64,000 bases of DNA from Haloferax marinum (GCF_009674625.1 NZ_WKJQ01000001.1:2480001-2544000); one strand, 5' to 3'; shown: positions 26,194 through 34,453, counted from the stretch's first letter. The notes: generated by a model from the letters alone, not told the origin. Translations and numbers: made by a program.

Positions 26194-28664
26194 CGCAACT
26201 CGTCTAACGCCGTGGCGAGTCCCGCCTGGTCGAAACTCGCAACCTGCTCGGTCTCCCAGTCGATGAGGTCCACTGTCGCTCCGTCGAACAGTTCTCGCCT
26301 GAGACGGTCGAACTGTCCGAAGTAGTGTTCTTCGAGCATCGGGAGAATTTCGAACCGCCAGACGTCTACGACCTCCATCGGCTCTTCGAACTCACCGGAC
26401 TCGCTGGCGGAGTTGAGAAGGTACGAGTGACCGAGTTGTTGGCCGCGGTCGAGATTGGACCGGATTCGCTCGTTCAGTCGGCGAAGCGCGAGAATCGACC
26501 GGGCGACGAGTGGGTCGACACTCGCGTCACCCGCTGCGGCCGCTTCGACGTCGTCCCAGCTGTCGAAGTCGTGTGCAGACCTGAGATACTCGTAGTCCGG
26601 TGGGAAGTGTCGGAAGCGGAATCGACGGCGGAGCGCGGCGTCGACCAGCGCAATCGAACGGTCTGCGGTGTTCATCGTCCCGATGAGGTACAGATTCGGC
26701 GGGATGGTGAACTCGTCTCCCGAGTGGGGGAGACCAATTCTGAGTTCGTGGGCCCCACCGGCCCGCTTGTCACTCTCGAGAAGCGAAATCGCCTCGCCGA
26801 ACAGTTCGGCGACGTTCCCACGGTTGATTTCGTCGAGAATGAGCACGTACGGCGCTGCTTCGCCGGGTGCTGCGGACTGATACTCGTCGTACGCTCGCTG
26901 GACGATAGATTTGAACGGGCCGTCTTTGACCTCGTAGCACACGTCGCCGTCGTCGTCGGTCCTCGCGGTGAGTCCCTCGACGAAATCTTCGTAGGTGTAC
27001 GCAGGGTGGACTGTCAGGACGTCGACGTTGTTGGTCACCGAGTCGACCCGGTCGTGCTCGCTCACCCACCAGTGTGCAAAGTCGTACGCCTGCGCCGTCT
27101 TCCCAGTCCCTGGCGGTCCGTGAAACACCATCTGCCCCGTCGCTTCGAGATGACGAACGAACTCCTCGGCGTCGTCGGGTTTTGTCACGGGTGGGTTCGG
27201 CGGCTCGGCCCCGTCGGTCCCCGCCCCCGAACCCCCCTCTCCGCCCGCGTCTATCTCACCGAAGTCGTCGACGTCAGCCAACTTGCCGTAGAGTGGGAGC
27301 AACTCCTGGAACGCCTCTGCGACGAGTGGGACGACATCGTTCGCCGTCGTGAGGTCTGTCGCCGTGAGGTCGACGGTGAGTAACATCCCCTTCGAAACAG
27401 AATCAGCGTGTCTCTCGATAGCTGTTGCCGACGGAGAGCGCAACTTGTGGTCACCGATGTGCAACACGTAGTCGTCGTTGTCCTCGAGGAACTCCGCGAA
27501 GGTGGTGCTGTGGACTCGCAGTCTGGAAGCGACCACTTCTTTCAACTCGGTGTCGCCGGTCGTCGGATTGAGGTAGATGCCACACAGAACGTCTCGCCCG
27601 AAAAACCCAGACTTCTCACCTGGGTTGAGCCCGAACTCCACCTGGAGCCCTTTGGTCGGCCGACCGAACTCCGACATCGTCTCGTGGGCCATCCCGAACC
27701 AGATGTACGGCGACGTTTCGATGCTCGTGTGTGCCGGGCCGAGGTACGGCGAACCGGGACTTGGCTCTGACCAGATCAGTGTCTCGAACCAATCGTACTC
27801 GAAGAACTCTCTCCCTATCAGGCCCGAGAACCGTTCGAACGTCCGCGCAACCGCTTTCGACCCCTCCTCTGAGTCCGCACCACCGAGGAGCGATTCGATA
27901 TCCGCTTTCGTGAACTGGATAGAATCAGCTTGTCGCTCAGCCCCTCGAAATCCGCGTTCGTCGGCCAGGGATTCGAGTGTCTCTCTGTTGTAGATAATCG
28001 CGTGGACGTCGTGGACGTCCGCGTCGGGGTCGAACGACGATAGCTCGTCGAGGATCTCCTCGTAGCCGCCGACGAGATGACTGTACTGTGTTGCGGTGTC
28101 CCGTTTGCTGGCGTTTTTGACCTGATAGTCGGTGTACTCGTCGAAGAACTGTTTGGTGGCCTGATACTGATATGCGACGTACGATTTCTCGGAGAGCAGT
28201 TCTAAGACGAACGTCGAGAGGCCGTGGAACTTGCTCGATGACCAAGAACGAGGGAGACCACGCTTCTCCCCGAGTTTGGTGAGACGGGGCTCGAAGAACT
28301 CCTCGAACTTGCGAAGTCGTCGGTCGACCGGTTTGGACTCGTCGAGGAGCACCGAGAACATGGCCGTCGACCCCTCGGGCTCGCGCTCGAAGATTTCCTG
28401 CATCGCTTCCCACCGGTTGTATGCTATCGTCGGATGCTTGTAGGCGAGACGTTTGCCGCCGACCGTGGTCTCGAGGATTATGTTCAGTAACGTCTCCACG
28501 TCCTTCGGTTCGAGGTCGTCTAACTGGGCACCGTCGAGGGCCTGCTGGCACGCTTGCGACACCGCGTGCAACCAGAACTCATCGGTCTCTGTGGAGTCGA
28601 ATATACGGGCACGTTCCTGTGTGTATACTGCCAATAACGGTTCGAGGTCCCGGTGTATCTTCAC
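26190..28664 (-). CDS. McrB-like AAA+ GTPase subunit with a long N-terminal specificity region
   Basis: 824 residues from a GTG at 28664. The C-terminal 330 residues are the McrB motor: Walker A GPPGTGKT (516-523), Walker B VLILDE (607-612), the McrB-type MNTADRS signature (664-670) and arginines RRRFRF (679-684). Residues 1-470 are unusually long; 110-230 look helical, while 280-460 (a YLGPAHTSIETSPYIWFG stretch, then GLNPGEKSGFFGRD) resemble a separate beta-rich target-recognition module. The linker near 470-500 is Gly/Asp-rich. Together with McrC it probably restricts modified incoming DNA. A TATA box 26 bases upstream supports the GTG start. Confidence 0.85.
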   Translation of the reverse strand: MKIHRDLEPLLAVYTQERARIFDSTETDEFWLHAVSQACQQALDGAQLDDLEPKDVETLLNIILETTVGGKRLAYKHPTIAYNRWEAMQEIFEREPEGSTAMFSVLLDESKPVDRRLRKFEEFFEPRLTKLGEKRGLPRSWSSSKFHGLSTFVLELLSEKSYVAYQYQATKQFFDEYTDYQVKNASKRDTATQYSHLVGGYEEILDELSSFDPDADVHDVHAIIYNRETLESLADERGFRGAERQADSIQFTKADIESLLGGADSEEGSKAVARTFERFSGLIGREFFEYDWFETLIWSEPSPGSPYLGPAHTSIETSPYIWFGMAHETMSEFGRPTKGLQVEFGLNPGEKSGFFGRDVLCGIYLNPTTGDTELKEVVASRLRVHSTTFAEFLEDNDDYVLHIGDHKLRSPSATAIERHADSVSKGMLLTVDLTATDLTTANDVVPLVAEAFQELLPLYGKLADVDDFGEIDAGGEGGSGAGTDGAEPPNPPVTKPDDAEEFVRHLEATGQMVFHGPPGTGKTAQAYDFAHWWVSEHDRVDSVTNNVDVLTVHPAYTYEDFVEGLTARTDDDGDVCYEVKDGPFKSIVQRAYDEYQSAAPGEAAPYVLILDEINRGNVAELFGEAISLLESDKRAGGAHELRIGLPHSGDEFTIPPNLYLIGTMNTADRSIALVDAALRRRFRFRHFPPDYEYLRSAHDFDSWDDVEAAAAGDASVDPLVARSILALRRLNERIRSNLDRGQQLGHSYLLNSASESGEFEEPMEVVDVWRFEILPMLEEHYFGQFDRLRRELFDGATVDLIDWETEQVASFDQAGLATALDELR

Positions 28665-28684
28665 GCTCGTACTGACATGTATGA

Positions 28685-28695
28685 TTACATAAATT
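28685..28695 (-). promoter_or_regulatory. TATA box of the mcrBC operon
   Basis: AATTTATGTAA on the coding strand, centred 26 bases upstream of the GTG at 28664; leaderless start. Confidence 0.6.
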
Positions 28696-28802
28696 GACTG
28701 GCACGGTTTTCGGAGTTGATACTGACGCTGGGCGATTGTCTCACCGAATCGACCGCTACTGTGCCCATGGACGCTGTGCTAATTCACACGAGACGTGGGC
28801 CC

Positions 28803-28820
28803 GAACTGACCCGTCAGTTC
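28803..28820. repeat. Perfect 18-bp inverted repeat
   Basis: GAACTGAC-CC-GTCAGTTC, about 110-130 bases upstream of the mcrB TATA box. Its shape fits a dimeric regulator site. No copy seen elsewhere in the window. Confidence 0.55.
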
Positions 28821-29075
28821 ACTTCGCTTTCGGCACTAACAGAACACCGAATCCGTGACCACAACGGGGAGTTGTACGAGGTCTGTGTCCGATTTGCAAA
28901 CAGATTCCTCTGCGAGTCCAGTCTAAGGTATGTGGCCTCGGCACTCATAGGGCTCCGCATCACCGAGTGCCTAGTTCGGTTCGGAACGGTGCCGTCGTCA
29001 TCGGCCACCAGAGAGTCGACGCGCATCCGAGTAATGACCATCGGTCTGCGACCACGAGACGCCCGACTGCTGTAC

Positions 29076-30194
29076 TCACGCCTTCTCCAACGCCGTCACG
29101 TCGACTCGCGGGTACGACACGCCGCCATCGAGTGACCCCTCGCCGGCGACGACGCCCCAGAACCGGATTCGTTCGCGGTCGAGCAACCGAAAGCCGATAC
29201 TGTCGTCGAAGAACCGCCCAACTGCCCACCGGACGACGACGTCGCCGCGGACTCGCCCGGCGTCGTCTTCGACGGTGACGATGGCGAGTCGGGTGTCTTC
29301 TCGTTCGATAGTCTCGGTGATGCGTCCCGTGTAGGTCACGGTCGTGCCGATGTAGGACTCTGGGTTGGCTCGGAGGTCGGCGTACGGAATCGTCGTCGCG
29401 TCGTCCGGTTTGTCCGACGCCTCGGTCGTGGCGTTCGTCACCCTTGGGTCGTCGGAGAGCGGTTGGGCCGTCGGAAACTCCCACTCGATAGTCGGTGGGT
29501 TGATATCGGGGACGGGAAGGTGCGAGTCGACCCACGAGACACTGCGGGAGGCCCGTGCACGGAGTTCGGGAGACTGCTGGACGAAATCGGAGATTCGCTC
29601 GACGACGAGATAGGTCGTGAAGCCGGCGACGACGTACCGTCCCGCTTTCTCGAGTGCTGCCCGGCGGGAGACCCTCTCGTCGGCGTCGGCTGGGTGGTCG
29701 TCCCCGGCCGTTTTCTCGTCGTCCCCGGCGTTTTTCTCGTCGTCTTCGGCTATCGGGTCGCCAAGCCAGTTCGTCTTCGGTCGCTCGTCTTCGTCGTCGC
29801 GGTCGAATCCGCGGACGAACGATTCGATGCCTGCCTCTCGGACTTCGACGGTGATAGTCGGCACGTCGAGTTCGACCAGACCGGGGTGGTGGGCGTCGTC
29901 CTCCAGGCGTCCGCGTCCCACTGCCGCGACGTACGGTTCGACGTCGGCGCGGTCACACTGGCGGACGAACGCGCTCATCTTGTCCGACGTGAGGCGCGTC
30001 GAGGTAGAAATCCAGAGACGGACCGCTCGGTGGGTCCCTTCGGGCGTCTCGCCTTCGGCGTGGACGTGGACGTCGGGGCCGTGAAATCGGACGCGTGTCT
30101 CGTATCCGCGTGCCTCCCAGATTCGCTCGAAGATGGCGGCGAGTTCGACGTCGGAGCGGTCGGCGACGACTGCTCCGAGCGGCCGGTCTCTCAT
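29076..30194 (-). CDS. Membrane-linked protein with an endonuclease-like N-terminus and OB-like C-terminus, function unknown
   Basis: 372 residues. Residues 1-130 (an AIFERIWEARGYETRVRFHG stretch, then VRLWIS and VAAVGRGRL) have the pattern of a restriction-endonuclease/Mrr-like fold, though a clear D-x(n)-E-x-K site is not visible. Residues 150-175 are an acidic linker with a repeated DDEKxAGDDxxxA segment. A single possible membrane helix is at 188-207. The C-terminal 120 residues look like an OB/NfeD-like beta barrel (a YIGTTVTYTGRI stretch). I do not recognise the family. Same strand as mcrBC, but separated from it by the gap. Confidence 0.65.
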   Translation of the reverse strand: MRDRPLGAVVADRSDVELAAIFERIWEARGYETRVRFHGPDVHVHAEGETPEGTHRAVRLWISTSTRLTSDKMSAFVRQCDRADVEPYVAAVGRGRLEDDAHHPGLVELDVPTITVEVREAGIESFVRGFDRDDEDERPKTNWLGDPIAEDDEKNAGDDEKTAGDDHPADADERVSRRAALEKAGRYVVAGFTTYLVVERISDFVQQSPELRARASRSVSWVDSHLPVPDINPPTIEWEFPTAQPLSDDPRVTNATTEASDKPDDATTIPYADLRANPESYIGTTVTYTGRITETIEREDTRLAIVTVEDDAGRVRGDVVVRWAVGRFFDDSIGFRLLDRERIRFWGVVAGEGSLDGGVSYPRVDVTALEKA

Positions 30195-30296
30195 TCAGTT
30201 CGACGGTGGCACACAGGGACTGTTAGCTGTTTTCACCCAGTTCTCGCCGATGAGAACGACAGCGGCCGTTCGGTACTGCCGCCCCAGCGAGTGGTC

Positions 30297-31376
30297 TTAT
30301 TCGAGACGCTCTCGTGCGGCCGCGACCAGAAGCGGCAGCATGATAGTCGCGTCGCCGAGGACGGTGGCGTTGCGGGCGTCTTTCTCCAGTTTGCCCCACG
30401 AACGCGCTTCGTCGAGCGTCGCACCCGAGAGACCACCGGTCGCCGCGGGGTCCATCGTAATCTGGACGCCGTAGTCGTACGCACCGGGTGTGACGAGCAT
30501 CGTCTGGAGCGTGAAGTTCTTCGGGACGCCGCCGCCGACGAGGAGACACCCGGCTTTGTCGGCGTCGTACGCGAGGTCGGTGAGCGGCGTCATGTCCGAA
30601 AGCGCGTCCAGCGAGAACGACGACGTCTGGGAGTACATCCACGCCTGCAGGCCGAGCACGGAGTCCTGCACAGCAGGACAGTAGATGGGGACGTCGGATT
30701 CGTAGGCCGCGGCAGCGACACCGGCGTCTTCCTCGATTCCCTCGGCTTCGTTGACCTCGCTGTTTGCCCGCCCGAGTTCACGGCAGAGGCGCTCGATACT
30801 GACGACTCCTTCTTCTTCGAGTGCTGGGAACACCTCGTTTCGCAGGTGCGACTCGAACAGCGCGAAATGTTCCTGTGGCAGGTAGACGTTGTAGATTCGG
30901 TCGACTTCCTCGTCACGGAGCGTCTCGTCGTGTTCGCGAGGCGTCTTCTCTTCGTGGTGTTCGGCGCCGTGATGGTGCTTGCCGCCGATTGCTTCGATAG
31001 CGTCGTGGGTCAGGTTCGCGCCCGTCGTCACGAGCGCATCGACGTAGCCGTCGCGGATGAGGTCGGAGACGATTTTTCGCATGCCGGTCGGCACCATCGC
31101 GCCCGCCAGCGACATGAAGACGGTGCAGTCGTCGTCGGCCAGCATCTCGGCGTAGATATCTGCTGCTTCGTGGACGTCTGCCGCACCGATACCGGCGTGA
31201 CCGTACTGTTCGACGAGTTCGCCGACGGTCATGCCGCCGTGGATTTCGGCGTGACCGAGTGGGTCGTGGCTGAACTCCTCGCGCTCCGGCATCTCGTACC
31301 CGCCGTCGTGGTCGTGTCCGTCGTCGGAGGCGTCGGCCTCGTGGCCTCCATCGTGGGCGTCGTCGTGGTCGCTCAT
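30297..31376 (-). CDS. dys: Deoxyhypusine synthase
   Basis: 359 residues. It modifies the conserved lysine of aIF5A; eukaryotic homologues use spermidine, while haloarchaea are thought to use agmatine. Family segments are TTGANLTHD (117-125), GGGVPKN (281-287), and the active-site lysine K329 in SWGKL. The first 30 residues form an Asp/His-rich tail (four H-D or D-H pairs), and residues 133-150 are an unusual His-rich insertion (GGKHHHGAEHHEEK). The DHS, agmatinase and aIF5A genes all sit within 3.6 kb. Confidence 0.93.
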   Translation of the reverse strand: MSDHDDAHDGGHEADASDDGHDHDGGYEMPEREEFSHDPLGHAEIHGGMTVGELVEQYGHAGIGAADVHEAADIYAEMLADDDCTVFMSLAGAMVPTGMRKIVSDLIRDGYVDALVTTGANLTHDAIEAIGGKHHHGAEHHEEKTPREHDETLRDEEVDRIYNVYLPQEHFALFESHLRNEVFPALEEEGVVSIERLCRELGRANSEVNEAEGIEEDAGVAAAAYESDVPIYCPAVQDSVLGLQAWMYSQTSSFSLDALSDMTPLTDLAYDADKAGCLLVGGGVPKNFTLQTMLVTPGAYDYGVQITMDPAATGGLSGATLDEARSWGKLEKDARNATVLGDATIMLPLLVAAARERLE

Positions 31377-31462
31377 GCGATGGAGTGCGACGCCCGAGCG
31401 TTTGAACGCCCCGGTCCGACGAGGCTGTGCGGACGGTTGGCAGACAGGAACGGTAGAAAACC

Positions 31463-31537
31463 AGTTCTCAATTCGGTGGGATGGCTGACGTTACAATCCA
31501 ATGAGGTGGCTGACGTTACAACCCGGTGGGGTGGCTG
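31463..31537. repeat. Three tandem copies of a 25-bp unit spanning the Nif3 stop codon
   Basis: Copies at 31463-31487 (degenerate), 31488-31512 and 31513-31537. The last copy holds the Nif3 stop (TAA, 31516-31518), so the end of the coding region is duplicated downstream in the sense of transcription. Confidence 0.85.
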
Positions 31538-32277
31538 ATGAACTCGGTCTCCAGTCCCATCTCGTCGGCGAGTTCTTCGAGATTGCGAACCCCGAACGTC
31601 TCCGTCGCGTAGTGCCCAGCGAGGAACACCGAGATACCCGCCTCACGCGCTTCGTGGTACACCTTCTGTTTGCCTTCGCCCGTGACGAGTGCGTCCGCGC
31701 CCGACTCGATGGCTTCGTCTAACCAATCGACGCCAGACCCGGTGACGATTGCGACGTCGGAAATCTCGTCGGGACCGAAGTCGAAGACCTGCGTCCCCTC
31801 GTTCCCGTCGAGTTCGTCCAGCGCGTCACGAATCTCGTCGGCCGTCTTCGGCGACTCGAACGACCCCGACTGGCCGATGTGGACCGGGCCGAGGGAGCCA
31901 AATGGGTCGCGCTCGGTGAGTCCCAGATGGTCTGCGAGTCCTGCACCGTTGCCGAGTTCCTGATGTCCGTCGAGCGGGAGGTGCGAGACGTAGAGCGCGA
32001 GGTTTTCGCGCATCAGCGGTTCGATGCGGTCGAAATCCCGTCCAGTCACCCGGTCGAGGCCACCCCAGACGAGTCCGTGGTGGGTGACCAGCAGGTCGGC
32101 GTCCGCCTCGATTGCGGCCTCGATGGTCGCTTCCGCGGCGTCGACGGCGAAGGCGACTTTCTCGACCTGTGCTTCGTCTGGGCCGACCTGCAATCCGTTC
32201 GGACTGGCGTCTACGTCGGCGAATTCGTCGGTCGCGAGTCGCTCGTCGAATTCTGCGACGATGTCTGAGAGGTTCAT
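31516..32277 (-). CDS. Nif3-like dinuclear metal centre protein
   Basis: 253 residues of the NIF3/YbgI family, a toroidal hexamer with two metals per subunit. Candidate ligands are H66/H67 in VTHHGLVWGG, D103 and the C-terminal H223 and E227 in AGHYATE. The molecular role in archaea is not known, although the fold overlaps GTP cyclohydrolase-related enzymes. The last codons lie in the 25-bp tandem repeat. Confidence 0.9.
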   Translation of the reverse strand: MNLSDIVAEFDERLATDEFADVDASPNGLQVGPDEAQVEKVAFAVDAAEATIEAAIEADADLLVTHHGLVWGGLDRVTGRDFDRIEPLMRENLALYVSHLPLDGHQELGNGAGLADHLGLTERDPFGSLGPVHIGQSGSFESPKTADEIRDALDELDGNEGTQVFDFGPDEISDVAIVTGSGVDWLDEAIESGADALVTGEGKQKVYHEAREAGISVFLAGHYATETFGVRNLEELADEMGLETEFISHPTGL

Positions 32278-32431
32278 ACAGGTCTGTTGGAACTCGAGGA
32301 CTTGTAAGAAACGGCTTTGGTGGCCTCTGAATTCGATTCGACACGGTGTGTATGCACTCCCTACTCGGCGATAGCCGCCGCATACTCAATACGACACGGA
32401 CGAATGAGTGTATCAGTGGTTGCATCCACGT

Positions 32432-32519
32432 GAAAGGGTCGCTCAGCCTGGTAGAGCATCCATCCTTGCGATGGGTGGCCTGAAAGATGGCCCCGGTGGT
32501 TCGAATCCATCCCCTTTCG
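32432..32519 (+). tRNA. tRNA-like gene with a non-canonical anticodon arm and long variable region
   Basis: 88 bases. The acceptor stem GAAAGGG/CCCTTTC is a perfect 7 bp; the D arm is GCTC-AGCCTGGTA-GAGC; the T arm is GGTGG-TTCGAAT-CCATC. Base 33 of the simplest reading is C rather than T (loop CCTTGCG at 32464-32470), and positions 32476-32494 form a 19-base variable region with a GGCC/GGCC stem. The anticodon cannot be decided. It could be an intron-containing tRNA, a degenerate copy, or a tRNA-like RNA. The tandem repeats at 32529-32632 start ten bases beyond its end. Confidence 0.6.
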
Positions 32520-32528
32520 TTCACCGCG

Positions 32529-32632
32529 TTTTCGTCACCACTCGCTGAACTGTTGTTTCGTCACCACTCGCTGAACTGTTGTTTCGTCATCACTCGCCGA
32601 ACTGCTGTTTCGTCACCACTCGCTGAACTGTT
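32529..32632. repeat. Four tandem copies of a 26-bp unit
   Basis: Copies at 32529-32554, 32555-32580, 32581-32606 and 32607-32632; unit GTTTCGTCACCACTCGCTGA with a six-base AACTGTT-type end. The second and fourth are identical, the third differs by three bases. They lie between the tRNA-like gene and the stop of speB (32645), 12 bases from it. Confidence 0.9.
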
Positions 32633-32644
32633 GTCTCTCCTCGG

Positions 32645-33457
32645 CTACTGCCCGTCGGCGTGTGAGAAGACGAACTCCCGGAGTAACTTCGCTGCCAGCG
32701 ACGCCGCCTGTCCGTCGTCTCTGTCGTTGACTTCGACCACGTCGAAGCCAGTCGCGTGTGGGGCGACCGACCGAACTACGTCGCGCATCTCACGCGACGT
32801 GAGACCGAACGGTTCTTTCGTCCCTGTTCCGGGTGCGAACGCCGGGTCGGCGGCGTCGATATCGACGCTCAGATACACCGACTCGTCGTCGAACTCGGGT
32901 GTCCAGTCGGCAACCTCCTCGGGTGGGACGACGGTCACGTCGGCGGCCTCGGCGCGTTCCCACTCCTCGGGTGCCCCGGTTCGAGCACCGAGGACGAACG
33001 CTTCGTCCACGCCGAGTTCGTCGAGGACGCGGCGGGTGATGGTCGCGTGACTCCACTCGTTGCCGTCGTACGCTTTTCTCAAATCGAGGTGGGCGTCGAG
33101 ACAGACGAAGACGTCCGGTTCGACGCCATCGACACCTGCGGCGGTGACGGTGTGTTCCCCGCCGAGGACGATGGGGACGGCGTCGTCCCAGACGGCGTCG
33201 CGGACGCTCCCAGAGAGCCAGTCGACGTAGTCGGGTGCGTCGTCCCACGCGCGGATATCACCCGCGTCGTGGACAGACAGTTCGGTGAAAAGTTGGTCGG
33301 TGCGCCGGTCGTAATCGTCGAACGACTCGGCGAACCGACGGATTCGATTCGGTCCGAAACGGGTTCCTGGTTGGAAGGACGTCGAGATGTCGAGCGGGGC
33401 ACCGACGAGTACGTAGTCGGCGACCTCGCGGTCTGCGATTGCCCCGGGGAACATCAC
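32645..33457 (-). CDS. speB: Agmatinase (ureohydrolase) SpeB-like
   Basis: 270 residues. The Mn site is visible: H102 in GGEHTVT, D121/H123/D125 in DAHLDL and D199/D201 in SVDIDAAD. These enzymes hydrolyse agmatine to putrescine and urea. In haloarchaea a homologue next to aIF5A is thought to act in hypusine formation from agmatine. It starts 12 bases after the aIF5A stop, so both are driven by the promoter upstream of aIF5A. Two Met codons open the frame; 33457 is the first. Confidence 0.92.
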   Translation of the reverse strand: MMFPGAIADREVADYVLVGAPLDISTSFQPGTRFGPNRIRRFAESFDDYDRRTDQLFTELSVHDAGDIRAWDDAPDYVDWLSGSVRDAVWDDAVPIVLGGEHTVTAAGVDGVEPDVFVCLDAHLDLRKAYDGNEWSHATITRRVLDELGVDEAFVLGARTGAPEEWERAEAADVTVVPPEEVADWTPEFDDESVYLSVDIDAADPAFAPGTGTKEPFGLTSREMRDVVRSVAPHATGFDVVEVNDRDDGQAASLAAKLLREFVFSHADGQ

Positions 33458-33469
33458 TCTGTCTCCCGT

Positions 33470-33844
33470 TTAGACGATCTTGCGCTGGCCTTCGAACTCG
33501 AGGTACTCGATTTCGTCTTCGGGGTTGAGCTCCTCGTCTTCGGGGATGCGCATCGTGAACGTCTGGTAGGTTTCGAGGTCCATAATCTGGGCGTCCTCAC
33601 CGGTGACGGAGACGACCTGACCCTGCTTTCGCTCGATGATTGGGACCCACACCTTCGCGTCGACGGGCTGGGAGAGCGAGCGCTTCTTTCCGTCGAAGAC
33701 ACCACGGGCCTCGACACGGGCCTTCGCACTACCGTGCTTACCGGGCTTCGCGGTACTGTAGGCGTAAATCTTGCACGGCTTGTCGTCCATGTTGACGTAG
33801 CTGCCTTCTTGGAGCTCGCGCACCTGCTTCTGCTCTTTCGCCAT
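33470..33844 (-). CDS. Translation factor aIF5A
   Basis: 124 residues. The hypusine loop is PGKHGSAK with the modified lysine K36, followed by the C-terminal OB domain from about residue 70. The factor relieves ribosome stalling and needs the modification by deoxyhypusine synthase (30297-31376). Leaderless start at ATG 33844 with a TATA box 28 bases upstream. First gene of an operon with speB. Confidence 0.95.
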   Translation of the reverse strand: MAKEQKQVRELQEGSYVNMDDKPCKIYAYSTAKPGKHGSAKARVEARGVFDGKKRSLSQPVDAKVWVPIIERKQGQVVSVTGEDAQIMDLETYQTFTMRIPEDEELNPEDEIEYLEFEGQRKIV

Positions 33845-33868
33845 GTTCTCTCGTTATCGGATGGAGGG

Positions 33869-33874
33869 TATAAA
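33869..33874 (-). promoter_or_regulatory. TATA box of the aIF5A-speB operon
   Basis: TTTATA on the coding strand, centred 28 bases before the ATG at 33844. Confidence 0.6.
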
Positions 33875-33918
33875 CGGTTTGGAACCGCCCTCGCACGCGA
33901 ATCCTTCACGAACTCCTC

Positions 33919-33990
33919 CGCTGACGTCTCCGTCAGCGACTCATTCGGGCACTCCGTCAGCGACTCACTCAGACACCCCGTCGGCGTCTC
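33919..33990. repeat. Three tandem copies of a 24-bp unit spanning a stop codon
   Basis: Copies at 33919-33942, 33943-33966 and 33967-33990. The stop of the DUF5518-like gene falls at the boundary of the last two, and the period keeps the frame, so a second in-frame stop follows. CTGACG-TCTC-CGTCAG at 33921-33936 is a hairpin. Confidence 0.85.
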
Positions 33991-34396
33991 GCTCTGCCAT
34001 CGACGGGTCGAACCAGGTTCCTTGGGCGTCGCGGCGGCCGAGACTCCCGAGCGCTCCCGACGCCACGTTCGGGAGTGACAGCGCCAGCATAATCGCCGTC
34101 GTCAGTTCGCCAGGTGACTCGAACATCGGGACGAGATACTGGAACGGGAAGAGAATCGGCGTCCGGTTGAGGAAGGTGAGCAAGATTGCGACGGGCATGA
34201 GGACACAACCCCAGACGACACCGGCCATCAACCCGTGCCACCCGCCGTCTGCGGGGTCGGTACCGACGGTGTAGCCCGCGAGTGCACTCCCGGTCACACC
34301 GCCGACGAGCGTGAACTGCCCCGTCATCCCGAAGACGAGCGTCTCGGTACACGCGGCGAGGCACACCCCCACGACCACCGGCCGCCACTCCGTCAT
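33965..34396 (-). CDS. Small four-helix membrane protein (DUF5518-like)
   Basis: 143 residues with four hydrophobic helices (about 8-24, 29-47, 57-75 and 92-115) and an acidic tail. The pattern with Gly-rich helix starts (a GGVTGSALAGY stretch) resembles haloarchaeal DUF5518-type proteins; this name is from memory and tentative. No catalytic residues seen. The end of the gene is part of the 24-bp tandem repeat. Confidence 0.7.
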   Translation of the reverse strand: MTEWRPVVVGVCLAACTETLVFGMTGQFTLVGGVTGSALAGYTVGTDPADGGWHGLMAGVVWGCVLMPVAILLTFLNRTPILFPFQYLVPMFESPGELTTAIMLALSLPNVASGALGSLGRRDAQGTWFDPSMAERDADGVSE

Positions 34397-34453
34397 GGAC
34401 GGAGGTGAGTTCGTGGACGCGCATAAACTTACGCGCCCGATTCTCAGCTTTGA

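Larger units (their letters stand above)
28665..29075. other. 411-bp gap without a convincing gene, upstream of mcrB
   Basis: Contains the mcrB promoter at its left end, an 18-bp palindrome at 28803-28820 and a looser inverted repeat GGCACTC/GAGTGCC at 28940-28971. Open frames on both strands have un-halophilic composition (many Arg and Ser, few Asp and Glu). It may be decayed sequence at an island edge. Confidence 0.55.

Noticed and set aside
26190..28664. Dynamin- or Lon-type AAA protein instead of McrB
   Set aside because: The MNTADRS signature and the overlapping McrC gene identify McrB.
28940..28999. tRNA or RNA gene in the gap near 28.95 kb
   Set aside because: There is a GGCACTC/GAGTGCC stem, but no T-arm consensus or acceptor stem.
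28716..29135. 139-codon + strand frame in the gap upstream of mcrBC
   Set aside because: Arg/Ser/Leu-rich, runs into the end of the gene at 29076, and has no domain.
29463..31538. 691-codon open frame on the + strand antisense to the deoxyhypusine synthase and its neighbour
   Set aside because: It runs opposite two well-supported minus-strand genes, is rich in Arg and Val in a pattern typical of antisense frames in GC-rich DNA, and has no recognisable domain.
32529..32632. CRISPR array
   Set aside because: The copies are directly adjacent with no unique spacers and there are no cas genes in the window; it is a plain tandem repeat.
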